A DNA stretch of 64,000 nucleotides, taken from Vulcanimicrobiota bacterium. GTDB lineage: Bacteria; Vulcanimicrobiota; Vulcanimicrobiia; Vulcanimicrobiales; Vulcanimicrobiaceae. The stretch covers positions 219,061-283,060 of the forward strand of contig PMSI01000007.1 of the NCBI GenBank assembly GCA_003168375.1, written 5' to 3'. The position numbers were made by a program, and so were the translations under genes. Below, piece by piece: positions 8,674-18,094 of the stretch (its first letter is position 1; each line of letters starts with the position of its first letter). Under the pieces are notes generated by a model. That model did no database searches. It was given only the letters and a program-made list of their open reading frames with translations, and was not told the DNA's origin.

Positions 8674-10050
8674 GTGCTTTCACTCTTGGCCGACGTCAAC
8701 CCGTACATCCCGGCGCCGAGCTGGTTGAACTCCGGGGACACCGGTTGGCAGCTCACCGCCGCGACGTTCGTGGGACTCCAGAGTATCCCGGGGCTCGCGA
8801 TCCTGTACGCCGGGCTCGTGAAGAAGAAGTGGGCGCTCAACTCCGCGGTGATGTGCTTCTACGCATTCTCGATCGTGCTGATCTGTTGGGTCCTGTGGGG
8901 CTACAACATGGGCTTCGGCAGCCCAGCGACCCTGGGACCGGGAATCCTCTCGATGATCGTGGGGATCCCGGGACCGGCGATCGGCGCCGCGTCCGAGCTC
9001 GGGCAAGCGAACATCCCGCTGGCCGGGAGCGGCTTCCCGCCGCTGCGGTTCTCGGGTTCGGCGATGATCTATTTCCAATTCGTGTTCGCGGCGATCACGC
9101 CGATCCTCATCGCCGGCGCCGTGCTCGGGCGGATGAACTTCAAGGCCTGGATGCTGTTCGTGCCGCTGTGGAGTTCGCTGGTGTACACCGTCGGCGCGTT
9201 CATGCTGTGGGGCGGCGGCTGGCTCTCGAGTCTGGGCGCGGTCGACTACTCGGGCGGGTACGTCATCCACCTCGCGGCCGGCGTCTCGGGCTTCGTCGCA
9301 GCGGCGATGGTGGGACCACGGCTGCTGCAAGACCGCACCAGCTTCGATCCCAACAACTTGATCGTCGCGCTCGCCGGCGCCGGGCTGCTGTGGCTGGGAT
9401 GGAACGGCTTCAACGGAGGTGACCCGTACTTCGCGAACGCGGACGCCGCCGCAGCCGTCTTGAACACGAACATCGCGACGGCGGTGGCATTGCTCGTCTG
9501 GCTGATTCTGGACATGTTCGCGCTGGGTCATCCCTCGGCCGTCTCGATGATCAACGGGATGATCGTCGGCCTGGTCGCCATCACTCCGGCGGCCGGCTAC
9601 GTCGACGGCTACGGCGCGATCGCGACCGGCGGCGTCGCCGCGCTCGTGGTCTGGTTCACCTTGAACAAGGTCGGTAAGCTCGGGATCCTCAAGCGCGTCG
9701 ACGACACCTTCAGCGTACTGCACACGCACGGCGTCGCCGGCTTGATGGGCGGCCTGTGCGTCGGGCTGTTCGCGAATCCCAACATGCTCATCTATCTCAG
9801 CGGCGACAAGAAGGTACCGGCGGTCTCGGTGCAAGGGCTCTTCTACGGAAATCCCAAGCAGCTGTGGATTCAATTCCTGGCGGCGCTCGTGATCATCGCG
9901 TGGAACGTCGTCGCGACCGCGATCGTGCTCAAGATCGTCTCCTTCATCTTCCCGCTGCGCGCCAGCGAGAGCGACATCGAGGGCGGGGATCTGGCGATCC
10001 ACGGGGTCGATCCAGTGCCCGCGTATCCAGCTCCGGCGGCGCCCGCGTAG
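8674..10050 (+). CDS. amt: Ammonium transporter, Amt family
   Basis: Inner-membrane ammonium channel, about 458 residues with 11 predicted helices. The pore twin histidines are seen in YVIHLAAGVSGF and LHTHGVAGLMGG, together with the conserved GWNGFNGGD segment. Start is GTG at 8674 with GGAGG six bases upstream; no cleavable Amt-type signal is clear. No glnK follows, which is unusual since amt is commonly paired with a PII protein gene. The leader upstream holds a short hairpin (CCTAC-GTAGG around 8643-8658) right before the ribosome-binding site; its role is unknown. Confidence 0.93.
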   Translation: MLSLLADVNPYIPAPSWLNSGDTGWQLTAATFVGLQSIPGLAILYAGLVKKKWALNSAVMCFYAFSIVLICWVLWGYNMGFGSPATLGPGILSMIVGIPGPAIGAASELGQANIPLAGSGFPPLRFSGSAMIYFQFVFAAITPILIAGAVLGRMNFKAWMLFVPLWSSLVYTVGAFMLWGGGWLSSLGAVDYSGGYVIHLAAGVSGFVAAAMVGPRLLQDRTSFDPNNLIVALAGAGLLWLGWNGFNGGDPYFANADAAAAVLNTNIATAVALLVWLILDMFALGHPSAVSMINGMIVGLVAITPAAGYVDGYGAIATGGVAALVVWFTLNKVGKLGILKRVDDTFSVLHTHGVAGLMGGLCVGLFANPNMLIYLSGDKKVPAVSVQGLFYGNPKQLWIQFLAALVIIAWNVVATAIVLKIVSFIFPLRASESDIEGGDLAIHGVDPVPAYPAPAAPA

Positions 10051-10054
10051 CGCT

Positions 10055-10195
10055 TCAACGGTCGTCGTCGTCGGGCCCGGAAGCGTCGGGCGCGTACAGG
10101 AGCATTGCGACGAACAATGCGACTCCGGCGGCGACGGCGAGCGTGACGACGAGCATCGGTCCCTGAAGCGTACGCGTCTCGCGCGCACGGCGCAT
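10055..10195 (-). CDS. Small single-helix membrane protein
   Basis: A 46-codon frame with a basic N-terminus (MRRARETRTLQG), one hydrophobic helix (LVVTLAVAAGVALFVAMLL) and an acidic tail ending GPDDDDR. The topology is that of a small bitopic membrane protein. No strong ribosome-binding site precedes the ATG, so support is moderate. Sits between convergent amt and the aldo/keto reductase gene on the same strand as the latter. Confidence 0.45.
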   Translation of the reverse strand: MRRARETRTLQGPMLVVTLAVAAGVALFVAMLLYAPDASGPDDDDR

Positions 10196-10229
10196 TGGCC
10201 AGATGTTCTTCGTCGCGCCGCCCGTCAGC

Positions 10230-11222
10230 TCACCGGTTGATCGTCTGCATCGCGCCGGCCGCGTAGCGATCGCCCACGATCTCGTCTTGCGGAACGGCGG
10301 CCTCGAGCTCCGCGACCTCGTCCGGCGAGAGCGTGATCTCCACCGCGGCCGCATTCTCCTCGAGGTACTTCCGGCGCTTCGTTCCCGGGATCGGCACCAG
10401 ATCGTCGCCCTTCGACAGCACCCACGCCAGCGCCAGTTGGCCGGCGGTCGCGCCCTTGCGGTTCGCGATCGCGCGCACGCGCTCGACCAGCAACTGGTTC
10501 TTGTCGAATGCTTCGCCCGTGAATCGGGGAAACCGCTGCGTACGCGAATCAGTGCTGTCCAGATCGCTGGGCTTCGTGATCGTGCCGGTCAGAAACCCGC
10601 GCCCCAGCGGACTGTACGGCACGAATCCGATCCCGAGCTCCCGCACCGCCGGCAGGAGCTCCGCCTCGACATGGCGCTCCCACAGCGAATACTCCGTCTG
10701 GAGCGCCGTGATCGGATGCACCTTGTGCGCGCGACGAATCGTCGCGGGCGACGCCTCCGAGAGCCCGAGGTACCGCACCTTGCCGGCGTTGACGAGCTCG
10801 GCCATCGTGCCGACCGTCTCTTCGATCGGCGTCTGCGGGTCGACCCGGTGCTGGTAGTACAGATCGATATGGTCGACACCCAAACGCTTCAGCGACGCAT
10901 CACACGCCGCGCGCACGTACTCCGGCCTGCCGCTCACCGCCCAGTAGCTCGGATCGTCCTTTTTCCGCACGTTCGCGAATTTCGTGGCGATGAACACCTC
11001 GTCGCGCCGTCCGCGGATCGTCTTTCCGATCAGCTCCTCGTTGTCGCCGATCCCGTACATGTCGGCCGTGTCGAGCATGGTGATTCCGAGCTCCAGCGCT
11101 CGCAGGATCGTCGCGGCGGACTCCGCGTCGTTCCGCTCGCCGTAGAATTCGCTCATCCCCATGCAGCCGAGTCCCATCCGGGAGACGATCGCACCCTGTG
11201 AACCGAGATTGACCTTTTCCAT
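10230..11222 (-). CDS. Aldo/keto reductase
   Basis: NADPH-dependent oxidoreductase of the AKR superfamily (TIM barrel), 330 residues. The catalytic tetrad is visible: Asp and Tyr in LDTADMYG, Lys in IATKFAN, and His in YYQHRVD. The C-terminal [14 protein letters not shown] segment is the nucleotide phosphate-binding loop of the YakC/AKR13-like group. Cytoplasmic; substrate is an unknown aldehyde or ketone. Preceded at 55 bases by the DPP-IV-like gene on the same strand. Confidence 0.9.
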   Translation of the reverse strand: MEKVNLGSQGAIVSRMGLGCMGMSEFYGERNDAESAATILRALELGITMLDTADMYGIGDNEELIGKTIRGRRDEVFIATKFANVRKKDDPSYWAVSGRPEYVRAACDASLKRLGVDHIDLYYQHRVDPQTPIEETVGTMAELVNAGKVRYLGLSEASPATIRRAHKVHPITALQTEYSLWERHVEAELLPAVRELGIGFVPYSPLGRGFLTGTITKPSDLDSTDSRTQRFPRFTGEAFDKNQLLVERVRAIANRKGATAGQLALAWVLSKGDDLVPIPGTKRRKYLEENAAAVEITLSPDEVAELEAAVPQDEIVGDRYAAGAMQTINR

Positions 11223-11277
11223 GCGCGTTCCGACCGCGTCGCGGATGTCGAGGTTGCGCCCGGGGCGCTCGTTGCGC

Positions 11278-13497
11278 TTAGGGAGCAGGCGTGGGGTGGA
11301 GTTTTCGCGTGAGGTAGTCGAGGCTGGTTCGCGTCCGGTGGAGCAGGTTCGCCTGTGTCCAACCGGCGCGATGCCGAAGCCCCGGATAGAGCATGCTCTC
11401 GAACGGCGTCGCCGTGGCCTGAAGCGCCGCCATGAGCCGCGTGGAGTTCTCGAAGATGACGTTGTCGTCGGCCATGCCGTGGATCAGCAGCAAGGTGTTG
11501 GGCGCCAGGCGACTCAGCCGCGCGGTCACCTCCGACGCCGCATAGCCGGCCGCGTTGTCCTTGGGCGTTCCCATGTAGCGCTCGGTGTAGTGGGTGTCGT
11601 AGAGCGCCCAGTCGGTCGGCGGCGCCGCTGCCACGCCCACCGCAAACGGTGAGTTCGGAGCCGTGAGCAGCATCAGGGTCATGTAGCCGCCGTAGGAGCC
11701 GCCGGTGACGCCGATTCGCGCCGGATCGACGTACGGCAGCGTCCTCAAATAGCGGACGCCGTCGAGCTGGTCGGCGACTTCCCACGTCCCGAGCTTGCGG
11801 TCGATGGCGGTCTTGAAGGCCACCGAGCGGTTCGGCGTACCGTGGTTGTCGAGCGCGAAGAGGATGAAGCCGGCTTCGAGATAGAGCTGGTCGGCCGGGT
11901 TGTTCCACACCTTGCGCACCGTCTCGCCGCCCGGCCCGCCGTAGACCTGGACCAGCACCGGGTACTTCTTCGTCGCATCGAACCCGGGCGGCGTGCGCAG
12001 CGACCACCACAGCTTCTCGCCGTCGCTTGCCGCGATCGTCCCGAACGCCGGGACGCGCAGGCGGCCGGCAAAGGGATAATAGGGGTGATCGGGAGCGAGT
12101 GCGTTCTCCTCGATCCAACGGACCAGCGTGCCGTCGGCGCGGTAGAATCCCGTGCGCGGCGGCGTGCTCGGATCCTGAAACGTGGCGGCGAACGTACCGC
12201 CTGATTTCGCGACCGTCACCGTCCACCAGCCGCCGGCGGCGGTCAACGCGTTGGGCTCCGCCGGCTCGCGATACGAGACCTCGTAGAGGCGCCGCTCGAT
12301 CGGAGTCTCCTTGTTGGCGGTGAACAGGACGACGCCGCGCGCCTCGTCGACCCCCACCACGGCGTCGACCGGCCACTCACCATGCGTGACCTGGCGGATC
12401 AGCTTGCCGCCGGCGTCATGCAGCGACACGTGCCGATATCCCGTGCGTTCCGAGGACCACAGGAACGAACCGTTCTTGAGCGGCCGGAAGTCGTTGGAGA
12501 GCTCGATCCAATGCGGGCTCGTTTCCGTCACGATGACGCGGCTCGCGCCGGTCGTCGCGTCGGCGGCGAGCAGGTCGAGCCGGCGTTGGTCGCGGCTCTC
12601 GCGCTGAACGTAGAGCGTCTTGCCGTCCAACGACCAGTCGACGCGCGCGACGTAGATGTCGGTCGTCGCGCCGAGATCGACAGCGATCGTCTTCCGGGTC
12701 GCGACGTCGGCGATATGCAGGCTGACGATCGCGTTGGGGCGGCCGGCGCGGGGATAGCGCTGCCGCACGATCGTCGCCCCGGTGGCGCCGACGTCGAGCC
12801 GGTCGACCACGTCGACGCGGCGTTGATCGACGTGCGTCAGCGCGATGCGGCGTTCGTCCGGCGACCACCAGTAGCCCGTCTCGCGACCCATCTCTTCCTG
12901 CGCGATGAACTCCGCCGTCGCCCAGCTCGCGAGCTCGTCGCCGCCGGTCGTGATCGCGCGCTCCGCTCCGCCGGTCGACGGCATGACGTAGAGGTTGTCG
13001 GCGCGCACGTATGAGACGAATCGTCCCTTCGGCGAGACCTTCGCGTCGATGTGGTCGCCGCCGCCGCGCGTCAGCGGCTTGATCGTACCGTCGCTCCGCG
13101 CGTAGAGCCAGAGGTCGCCCTCAACCGAGGCGAGGATGAAGCGCCCCCGTTCATCCCAGTCGTAGTCGACGACGCCGTGGCTCTGAACGCCCTGGCGCTC
13201 GCGACGGCTCTTCTCGGCCTCGCTGAGCGCGCGGTCTTTGGGGATCAGCGCGCGCGCATCGATCAACAGCCGTGGAGCGCCGCCCTTGACATCGACGGCC
13301 CAGAGATCCGTCATCCGCGGATCGTCGGGCTTTGCCTTGAGATAGGTGACCATCGTGCCGTCGGGCGACAAGCCGACGCCGCGCGCCCGCGGACCGGACA
13401 AGTCGGGCGCCGCATACACCCGTTGCGGGGTCAGTTTCTCGGACTGCGCCACGCCGAACATCGCCCCCGCCGCCAGTACTCCGGCCAGCCACGCCAT
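11278..13497 (-). CDS. Secreted S9B dipeptidyl-peptidase IV-like serine protease
   Basis: About 739 residues: signal peptide ([19 protein letters not shown]), beta-propeller domain to roughly residue 470, then an alpha/beta hydrolase. The catalytic Ser lies in [12 protein letters not shown], Asp in [10 protein letters not shown], and His in GLRHRAGW. The N-terminal glutamate pair that anchors the substrate amino terminus is present in [13 protein letters not shown]. These are the features of S9B peptidases that cleave X-Pro or X-Ala dipeptides from peptides. Likely periplasmic or extracellular peptide scavenging. GGAG directly precedes the ATG. Confidence 0.88.
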   Translation of the reverse strand: MAWLAGVLAAGAMFGVAQSEKLTPQRVYAAPDLSGPRARGVGLSPDGTMVTYLKAKPDDPRMTDLWAVDVKGGAPRLLIDARALIPKDRALSEAEKSRRERQGVQSHGVVDYDWDERGRFILASVEGDLWLYARSDGTIKPLTRGGGDHIDAKVSPKGRFVSYVRADNLYVMPSTGGAERAITTGGDELASWATAEFIAQEEMGRETGYWWSPDERRIALTHVDQRRVDVVDRLDVGATGATIVRQRYPRAGRPNAIVSLHIADVATRKTIAVDLGATTDIYVARVDWSLDGKTLYVQRESRDQRRLDLLAADATTGASRVIVTETSPHWIELSNDFRPLKNGSFLWSSERTGYRHVSLHDAGGKLIRQVTHGEWPVDAVVGVDEARGVVLFTANKETPIERRLYEVSYREPAEPNALTAAGGWWTVTVAKSGGTFAATFQDPSTPPRTGFYRADGTLVRWIEENALAPDHPYYPFAGRLRVPAFGTIAASDGEKLWWSLRTPPGFDATKKYPVLVQVYGGPGGETVRKVWNNPADQLYLEAGFILFALDNHGTPNRSVAFKTAIDRKLGTWEVADQLDGVRYLRTLPYVDPARIGVTGGSYGGYMTLMLLTAPNSPFAVGVAAAPPTDWALYDTHYTERYMGTPKDNAAGYAASEVTARLSRLAPNTLLLIHGMADDNVIFENSTRLMAALQATATPFESMLYPGLRHRAGWTQANLLHRTRTSLDYLTRKLHPTPAP

Positions 13498-13562
13498 CTC
13501 CGCGTCGTTCTCGGCGGAAGAAGCGCCGGCCCTGCGCGCTGCTTAGCGCACGTACGAATCGC

Positions 13563-15500
13563 TCATGGCTGTGCGCCGAGTGACCTCAGCCCGGCCCGAG
13601 CGGGTTCGCGCTGCAGGAGCTCCGGACAATCGTGCGCCGCGAGCCCGAAGAATCGCGTCGCTTCGGCCTTCGCACCTTGGAGCAGGTCGTATTCCGCCGT
13701 GTAGTAGTTCGCCAAGCAGACCTGGAGCCGTTCTGTCGCGGGGTTCGGATCGCGTGCGGCGGCGAGCGTCGCGGCCGAAGAGCTCTGCCCCAGGAAGAGC
13801 CGGACGATCGGTGCGGGCCATGCATTCATGTCGAGGCGCTTCGCGGCTTCGGGGAGCCGGCTCGGCGCATGACTGCGGCGATCCGCGAGCTCGACGAGCA
13901 GCGCAGCATAGGCGTTGGCCGGAGCAAGGGAGGCGGCTTTCTCGAAGTCGGCGCGCGCTCGGCTGAGCGGCCCCGCGTACAGGAAGTTCAGCCCACGCAC
14001 GACGTACGGGTACGCGAAACTCGGAGTGAGCCGGACGGCCGTATCGTAATCGGCCACGGCGCGGGCGCGATCGTCTTTCGCGCTGTACGCCAGACCCCGA
14101 TTTGCGTACACGGCGGCGACCGAGGGGTCGAGGCGCAGCGACTGGGTGTAGTCGTCGATCGCCCGGTCGAGGTCGTTCTTCGCGCTGTAGGCGAGACCCC
14201 GATTGGCGTACGCGTCGGACATCGCCGGATCGAAGCGCAGCGCCAGGTTGAAATCCGCGATCGCCCGGTCGGGGTCGCCTTTGCCGCCGTACAGCAGCCC
14301 GCGATTGAAATAGGCATCGATCATCTGCGGATCGAGCCGAAGCGCTGTGCCGTAGTCGGCGATCGCGCGGTCGTACTCTCGCCGGTGCCCGTTCGCGATG
14401 CCGCGGTTGTAGTAGAAATCCGCGTCCGAGGGGTTCAACCGGATCGCCTCATCGTAATCGGCGATAGCGCGCTGGGGATTCCCGAGGTTGTCGTAGGAAT
14501 CGCCCCGATCGTTATAGGCGTCCGCGAACGTCGGATCGAGCCGGATCGCTTCGTCGTCGTCGGCGATCGAGCGCACGTAGTCGTTCTTGTTGTAGTAACT
14601 GTTGGCACGATTGTAGAACGTGACGGCATCTCGCGGATTCAGGCGGATCGCCTCGTTGAACATCTCGATCGCGCGGTCGTAGTCGCCTTTGTCGTCGTAG
14701 AGCGTTCCACGATTGTTGAACGCGGCCGCGAGGCGCTCCGGATCGCCGCTTTGCCGAGCGACGATCAGCTGCGCGTCGTAGAGTGCCTGCGCTTCCCCCG
14801 CGGTCCGGAACGTCTTCACGTACGACGGTGCGTCGGCCGCAAAGGACACGCTCGGCGTGCGAGCGGGCGTAATCACGTCGACCGCTCTGACGACGTGCGG
14901 TCTGTCCGAGGCGGCGGCGCCGGCCGACGTCGCCGAGGATTTGCTGCCCGCCGTCCGCCCCGGCCGCCTCGCTCCCTCGATCTGGAGCCGCGCGGCGTAG
15001 CCGACGTCGACGATCCCGCGCTTGCACGCGAACGTCACGTTCCGTCCGGACCCCTCGACCGAGAACACCGTGCCGCGCGCCGACGCGGTGAACGCGCGGC
15101 CGTACTTGATCTGAAAGAAACTGAGCGTGCCGTGTACGACCGAGAACAGCGCGCTTCCGTGCGCCATGCTCGCACGCTCGCCCGCACCGGTTTCGATCAG
15201 CGTGAAGCTCGTGTCCGGCCGAAGCGTCGTGGTGCTCTTGGCGTCCGTCGACGCGATCACGACGGTCACGCGCAGCGGGACGTCGATGCGTGCGCCGTCA
15301 GGCAGCGTCTGACGAACGGCCAGCGCCGTGGGGCGGCCGTTCGGAAGGGTCACCGTCGCGAACGCGGTCGTGCCCGGCTGGGTGCGGATCTCCACCACGA
15401 CGTGCTGCCGGCTAGCGGCATCCGCCCGTTCGTGACCGAACGCAACGAGGGTCGCTGCGAGGGTGAGACAGAGAAGCGCGGACTTCCTCGTCGATCGCAT
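13563..15500 (-). CDS. Secreted FecR-domain protein with about eight TPR repeats
   Basis: 645 residues. A signal peptide (SALLCLTLAATLVAFGHERADA) is followed by a FecR-like beta domain (about residues 40-160, with ARGTVFSVEG), a Gly/Ala linker, and then about eight 34-residue tetratricopeptide repeats marked by NRG and AIADYDEAIRLNP. I chose the ATG at 15500 because GAGGAGG lies eight bases before it; an ATG eight codons upstream has no such site. TPR arrays bind proteins; the FecR part may bind carbohydrate or another protein outside the membrane. No sigma factor gene is adjacent, so a FecI/FecR signalling role is unlikely. Confidence 0.82.
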   Translation of the reverse strand: MRSTRKSALLCLTLAATLVAFGHERADAASRQHVVVEIRTQPGTTAFATVTLPNGRPTALAVRQTLPDGARIDVPLRVTVVIASTDAKSTTTLRPDTSFTLIETGAGERASMAHGSALFSVVHGTLSFFQIKYGRAFTASARGTVFSVEGSGRNVTFACKRGIVDVGYAARLQIEGARRPGRTAGSKSSATSAGAAASDRPHVVRAVDVITPARTPSVSFAADAPSYVKTFRTAGEAQALYDAQLIVARQSGDPERLAAAFNNRGTLYDDKGDYDRAIEMFNEAIRLNPRDAVTFYNRANSYYNKNDYVRSIADDDEAIRLDPTFADAYNDRGDSYDNLGNPQRAIADYDEAIRLNPSDADFYYNRGIANGHRREYDRAIADYGTALRLDPQMIDAYFNRGLLYGGKGDPDRAIADFNLALRFDPAMSDAYANRGLAYSAKNDLDRAIDDYTQSLRLDPSVAAVYANRGLAYSAKDDRARAVADYDTAVRLTPSFAYPYVVRGLNFLYAGPLSRARADFEKAASLAPANAYAALLVELADRRSHAPSRLPEAAKRLDMNAWPAPIVRLFLGQSSSAATLAAARDPNPATERLQVCLANYYTAEYDLLQGAKAEATRFFGLAAHDCPELLQREPARAGLRSLGAQP

Positions 15501-15574
15501 GCCGGGAGCCTCCTCGGGTACCATTCGTCAGCGGACTCCGAAGGACTGCCGCGGCGACCCGTGGAGAGACTCGT

Positions 15575-16339
15575 ATGGGCGAACTCGCGGGTCGTGTTGC
15601 GATCGTCACCGGCTCCTCGGACGGGATCGGCTTGGCCACGGCGCGCCGGTTGGCGGAGCTCGGCGCGGCCGTGGTCATCAACTCGCGCTCGCAGGAGCGT
15701 GCCGACGCCGTCGCGCGTTCGCTGTGCGACGACGGCCTGCGTGCGAGCGCCGTCGGCGCCGATCTCGGCTCGCAGGCGGGGGTCGAGCGGCTGATCGCGG
15801 GCGCCATCGCCGCGTACGGCACCGTCGACGTGCTCGTCAACAACGCCGGGATGCCGAGCGTCGCTCCCGCCGAAGATTTGCGCGTCGAAGACTGGCGCGC
15901 CGTTCTCGACCTGAACCTGACCGCTCCGTTTCTGTGCGCACAAGCCGCCGGCCGCATCATGCTCGCGAAAGGCAAGGGCGTCATCGTCAACGTGGGATCG
16001 GTGTTCTCGCGGCTCGGCATGCGGGGGCGCGTCGCGTACAGCGTCAGCAAACACGGCTTGGACGGGCTCACCGCGACGCTCGGCGTCGAATGGGGACCGC
16101 GCGGAGTGCGGGTCGTCTCGGTCAATGCCGGATACACCGCGACGGCGCTGGTGCGGAACGCGATGGCGATCGGAAGCTTCGGCGACGATGACATCGCGCG
16201 GCGCACGCCGCTCGGGCGGCTCGCCTCGCCCGTCGAGGTTGCGAACGTGATCGCGTTCGTGGTCTCCGACGCAGCGTCGTACGTCAACGCCACCCACATC
16301 TACGTCGACGGCGGCTGGACCGGTTACGGCGGATGGTAA
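15575..16339 (+). CDS. Short-chain dehydrogenase/reductase
   Basis: NAD(P)-dependent SDR of the classical type, 254 residues. TGSSDGIG at residues 13-20 is the dinucleotide motif, NNAG follows at about residue 89, the active-site Ser is in VGSVFSRLG, and Tyr/Lys are in AYSVSKHG. The C-terminal DGGWTGYGGW tail is typical of FabG-like enzymes. GGAGAG precedes the ATG. Divergent from the FecR-TPR gene. Substrate unknown. Confidence 0.9.
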   Translation: MGELAGRVAIVTGSSDGIGLATARRLAELGAAVVINSRSQERADAVARSLCDDGLRASAVGADLGSQAGVERLIAGAIAAYGTVDVLVNNAGMPSVAPAEDLRVEDWRAVLDLNLTAPFLCAQAAGRIMLAKGKGVIVNVGSVFSRLGMRGRVAYSVSKHGLDGLTATLGVEWGPRGVRVVSVNAGYTATALVRNAMAIGSFGDDDIARRTPLGRLASPVEVANVIAFVVSDAASYVNATHIYVDGGWTGYGGW

Positions 16340-16463
16340 ACGCTAATCGCTGGCGAGGATGACGTTCTCGAGGACGGGATAGATCTGGGCGCCGAGTTCG
16401 CCCACCGGCATGTCTTGGCTACTAGGAACGTGACCGAGCGGCACCCAACGTGCGCAGGGAGCC

Positions 16464-17684
16464 ATGCCGCGCGTAACCCTCTCCTACCGGCGCGACGACT
16501 CGGCGGGGATCGCTCGCCTTATTTTTGAGCGCCTCAAGCCTCGCTATGGCGCCGAGTCGGTCTTCATGGATATCGACGCCATCGAGTTCGGCGAAGACTA
16601 CCGCGACAAGATCCATCAAGCCCTGGGGCAGACCGACTTTCTCCTGGTGCTGATCGGTCCGCGCTGGCTAGGCCCGACGGCGGGCGGCCGGAATCGCATC
16701 AACGACGCGACCGACCCCGTGCGGATGGAGGTGGAGCGGGCCTTGGAGGTCGGTCTGCGGGTCGTGCCGATCCTGCTCGAGAGCACGCCGATGCCGAGCC
16801 CCGGCGAACTGCCTGAGTCGCTCGGCCGGCTCCCGTATCTCAACGCGGCGGAGGTCAGCGCGGGGCGCGAGTTCGACGGTCAGATCGACCGCATCATCCG
16901 CTTCATCGACCGGACGTTCGCCGCACTCGAAGCGAAGCGCGCGCGCGAGGCGCAAAAGGAAGTTCCCCGCGTCCCCGCGCCACCAACGCCCGCCGTGGCG
17001 GTTCCCGCTGACGTCGCGCCGCCGGCGGCGACCGTCGTCCCGCGCCGCGATCCGCCCGACGTACCCGCTCCTCCGACGCCGGTCGTCGCCGCGCGCCGGT
17101 CGAACAAGGGCCTCGTCGTCGGATTGGTCGTCGTGTTGGGTCTCGGCGGATTCATCGCGCTCGTGAACGCGGACATACACGCCCTCGGTCCCAAGACCGT
17201 TTCCGTAGCCACCGAAGCGCCGACGGCGGCACCGACCCCCCAGGTCTTCACCGTGCCGACCGCGGCGCCGACTCTCCAGGTCACGTCAGTGCCGACAGCG
17301 GCGGCGACCCTCAACATCTTCACCATGCCGGTGATACCGCGGCGGGCGGGCGCCACCGTGCCGATCGGCTTCGTCGTCATGTACCCCCGATTGGGTGGCC
17401 TGTTCTGGAAGCCGACGAAGTGCAGCCCGGCCGGCGCCGGTGCGCGGGTCAGTATCCAGCTTTTCAACGACTACCGCGGGACCCTCAACGCCGACGTCGC
17501 GCTGGCGAAGCCGGAGAACAGCTTTGTGACGAACGACTGGGTCGAAGCGCGTCAGCATCTCGCACCGGGTTTGAGTCCCACGTACGCCCGCACGTTCGCG
17601 AGCTTCAAGTGCGGGAGCAAAGTGTCATCCGGCGTGCGAAGGGTGCGGTTCGGCGAAGACAGCGGGGCCTACGTCACCTTTTGA
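16464..17684 (+). CDS. TIR-domain protein with a transmembrane helix and an extracytoplasmic C-terminal domain
   Basis: 406 residues. Residues 1-140 form a TIR_2-type domain (RVTLSYRRDDSAGIARLIF, VFMDIDAIEFGEDY, LLVLIGPRWLG). A Pro/Ala-rich linker follows, then one membrane helix near residue 215 (GLVVGLVVVLGLGGFIALV), a Thr/Ala/Pro-rich stalk with three near-repeats (APT..QVFTVPTA), and a C-terminal beta domain with two cysteines (TKCSPAG, SFKCGSK) that may form a disulfide. GGGAG precedes the ATG. Some bacterial TIR domains are NAD-cleaving defence effectors, but many TIR_2 proteins have other roles. Its 3' end overlaps the convergent hyfI by 16 bases. Confidence 0.8.
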   Translation: MPRVTLSYRRDDSAGIARLIFERLKPRYGAESVFMDIDAIEFGEDYRDKIHQALGQTDFLLVLIGPRWLGPTAGGRNRINDATDPVRMEVERALEVGLRVVPILLESTPMPSPGELPESLGRLPYLNAAEVSAGREFDGQIDRIIRFIDRTFAALEAKRAREAQKEVPRVPAPPTPAVAVPADVAPPAATVVPRRDPPDVPAPPTPVVAARRSNKGLVVGLVVVLGLGGFIALVNADIHALGPKTVSVATEAPTAAPTPQVFTVPTAAPTLQVTSVPTAAATLNIFTMPVIPRRAGATVPIGFVVMYPRLGGLFWKPTKCSPAGAGARVSIQLFNDYRGTLNADVALAKPENSFVTNDWVEARQHLAPGLSPTYARTFASFKCGSKVSSGVRRVRFGEDSGAYVTF

Positions 17685-18094
17685 GTCGAGAGGACGGTAC
17701 CCGCTTGCTCGAGCCCTGAGCGGATTGCATCCGGCGTCGGGGGACAACCATGGACGAAGATCGTCGCCTCCAACTCGACTCCGGCTCCCTCGCCCGCTTC
17801 GGGCGCCCCAGCCCAAGGACCGACGCCTGCGGCACAGTCGCCGATTGCAACCACCACCCGCGGAAGGGGGACGGCGTCAACGGTCTGTGCGGCCGCGGCA
17901 CGCATCGCCACGGTCATCGGGCCCGTGACGGTGACGACGTCGGCATGCCGCGGGGAGGCGACGATGTCCCAGCCGTTCCGCGTAATATCGTAATAGGCGT
18001 TGTTCAGGGCGTTCATTTCGTGCTCGCAGCCGTTGCAACTTCCGCATACCAGGTGTCGAATACCGAGCGATCCGCGAAAACTCGACTTCGTCAT
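17669..18094 (-). CDS. hyfI: Hydrogenase-4-like small subunit (HyfI/NuoB-like)
   Basis: About 141-residue iron-sulfur subunit of a group 4 NiFe hydrogenase-like complex. Ligands for the proximal [4Fe4S] cluster are all present: CGSCNGC at residues 17-23, GDCA and HGCPP. It pairs with HyfG to pass electrons to or from the active site on the cytoplasmic face. The ATG at 18094 overlaps the hyfG stop (ATGA). It is the last gene of the hyfBCEFGI operon. The nearest complex I relative is NuoB, but the absence of other nuo genes and the NiFe cysteines of HyfG favour a hydrogenase-type complex. Confidence 0.85.
   Translation of the reverse strand: MTKSSFRGSLGIRHLVCGSCNGCEHEMNALNNAYYDITRNGWDIVASPRHADVVTVTGPMTVAMRAAAAQTVDAVPLPRVVVAIGDCAAGVGPWAGAPEAGEGAGVELEATIFVHGCPPTPDAIRSGLEQAGTVLSTQKVT

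Noticed and set aside
13563..15500. FecR-TPR protein as part of a FecI/FecR signalling pair
   Set aside because: No sigma factor or TonB receptor gene is adjacent and no inner-membrane helix is evident beyond the signal peptide.
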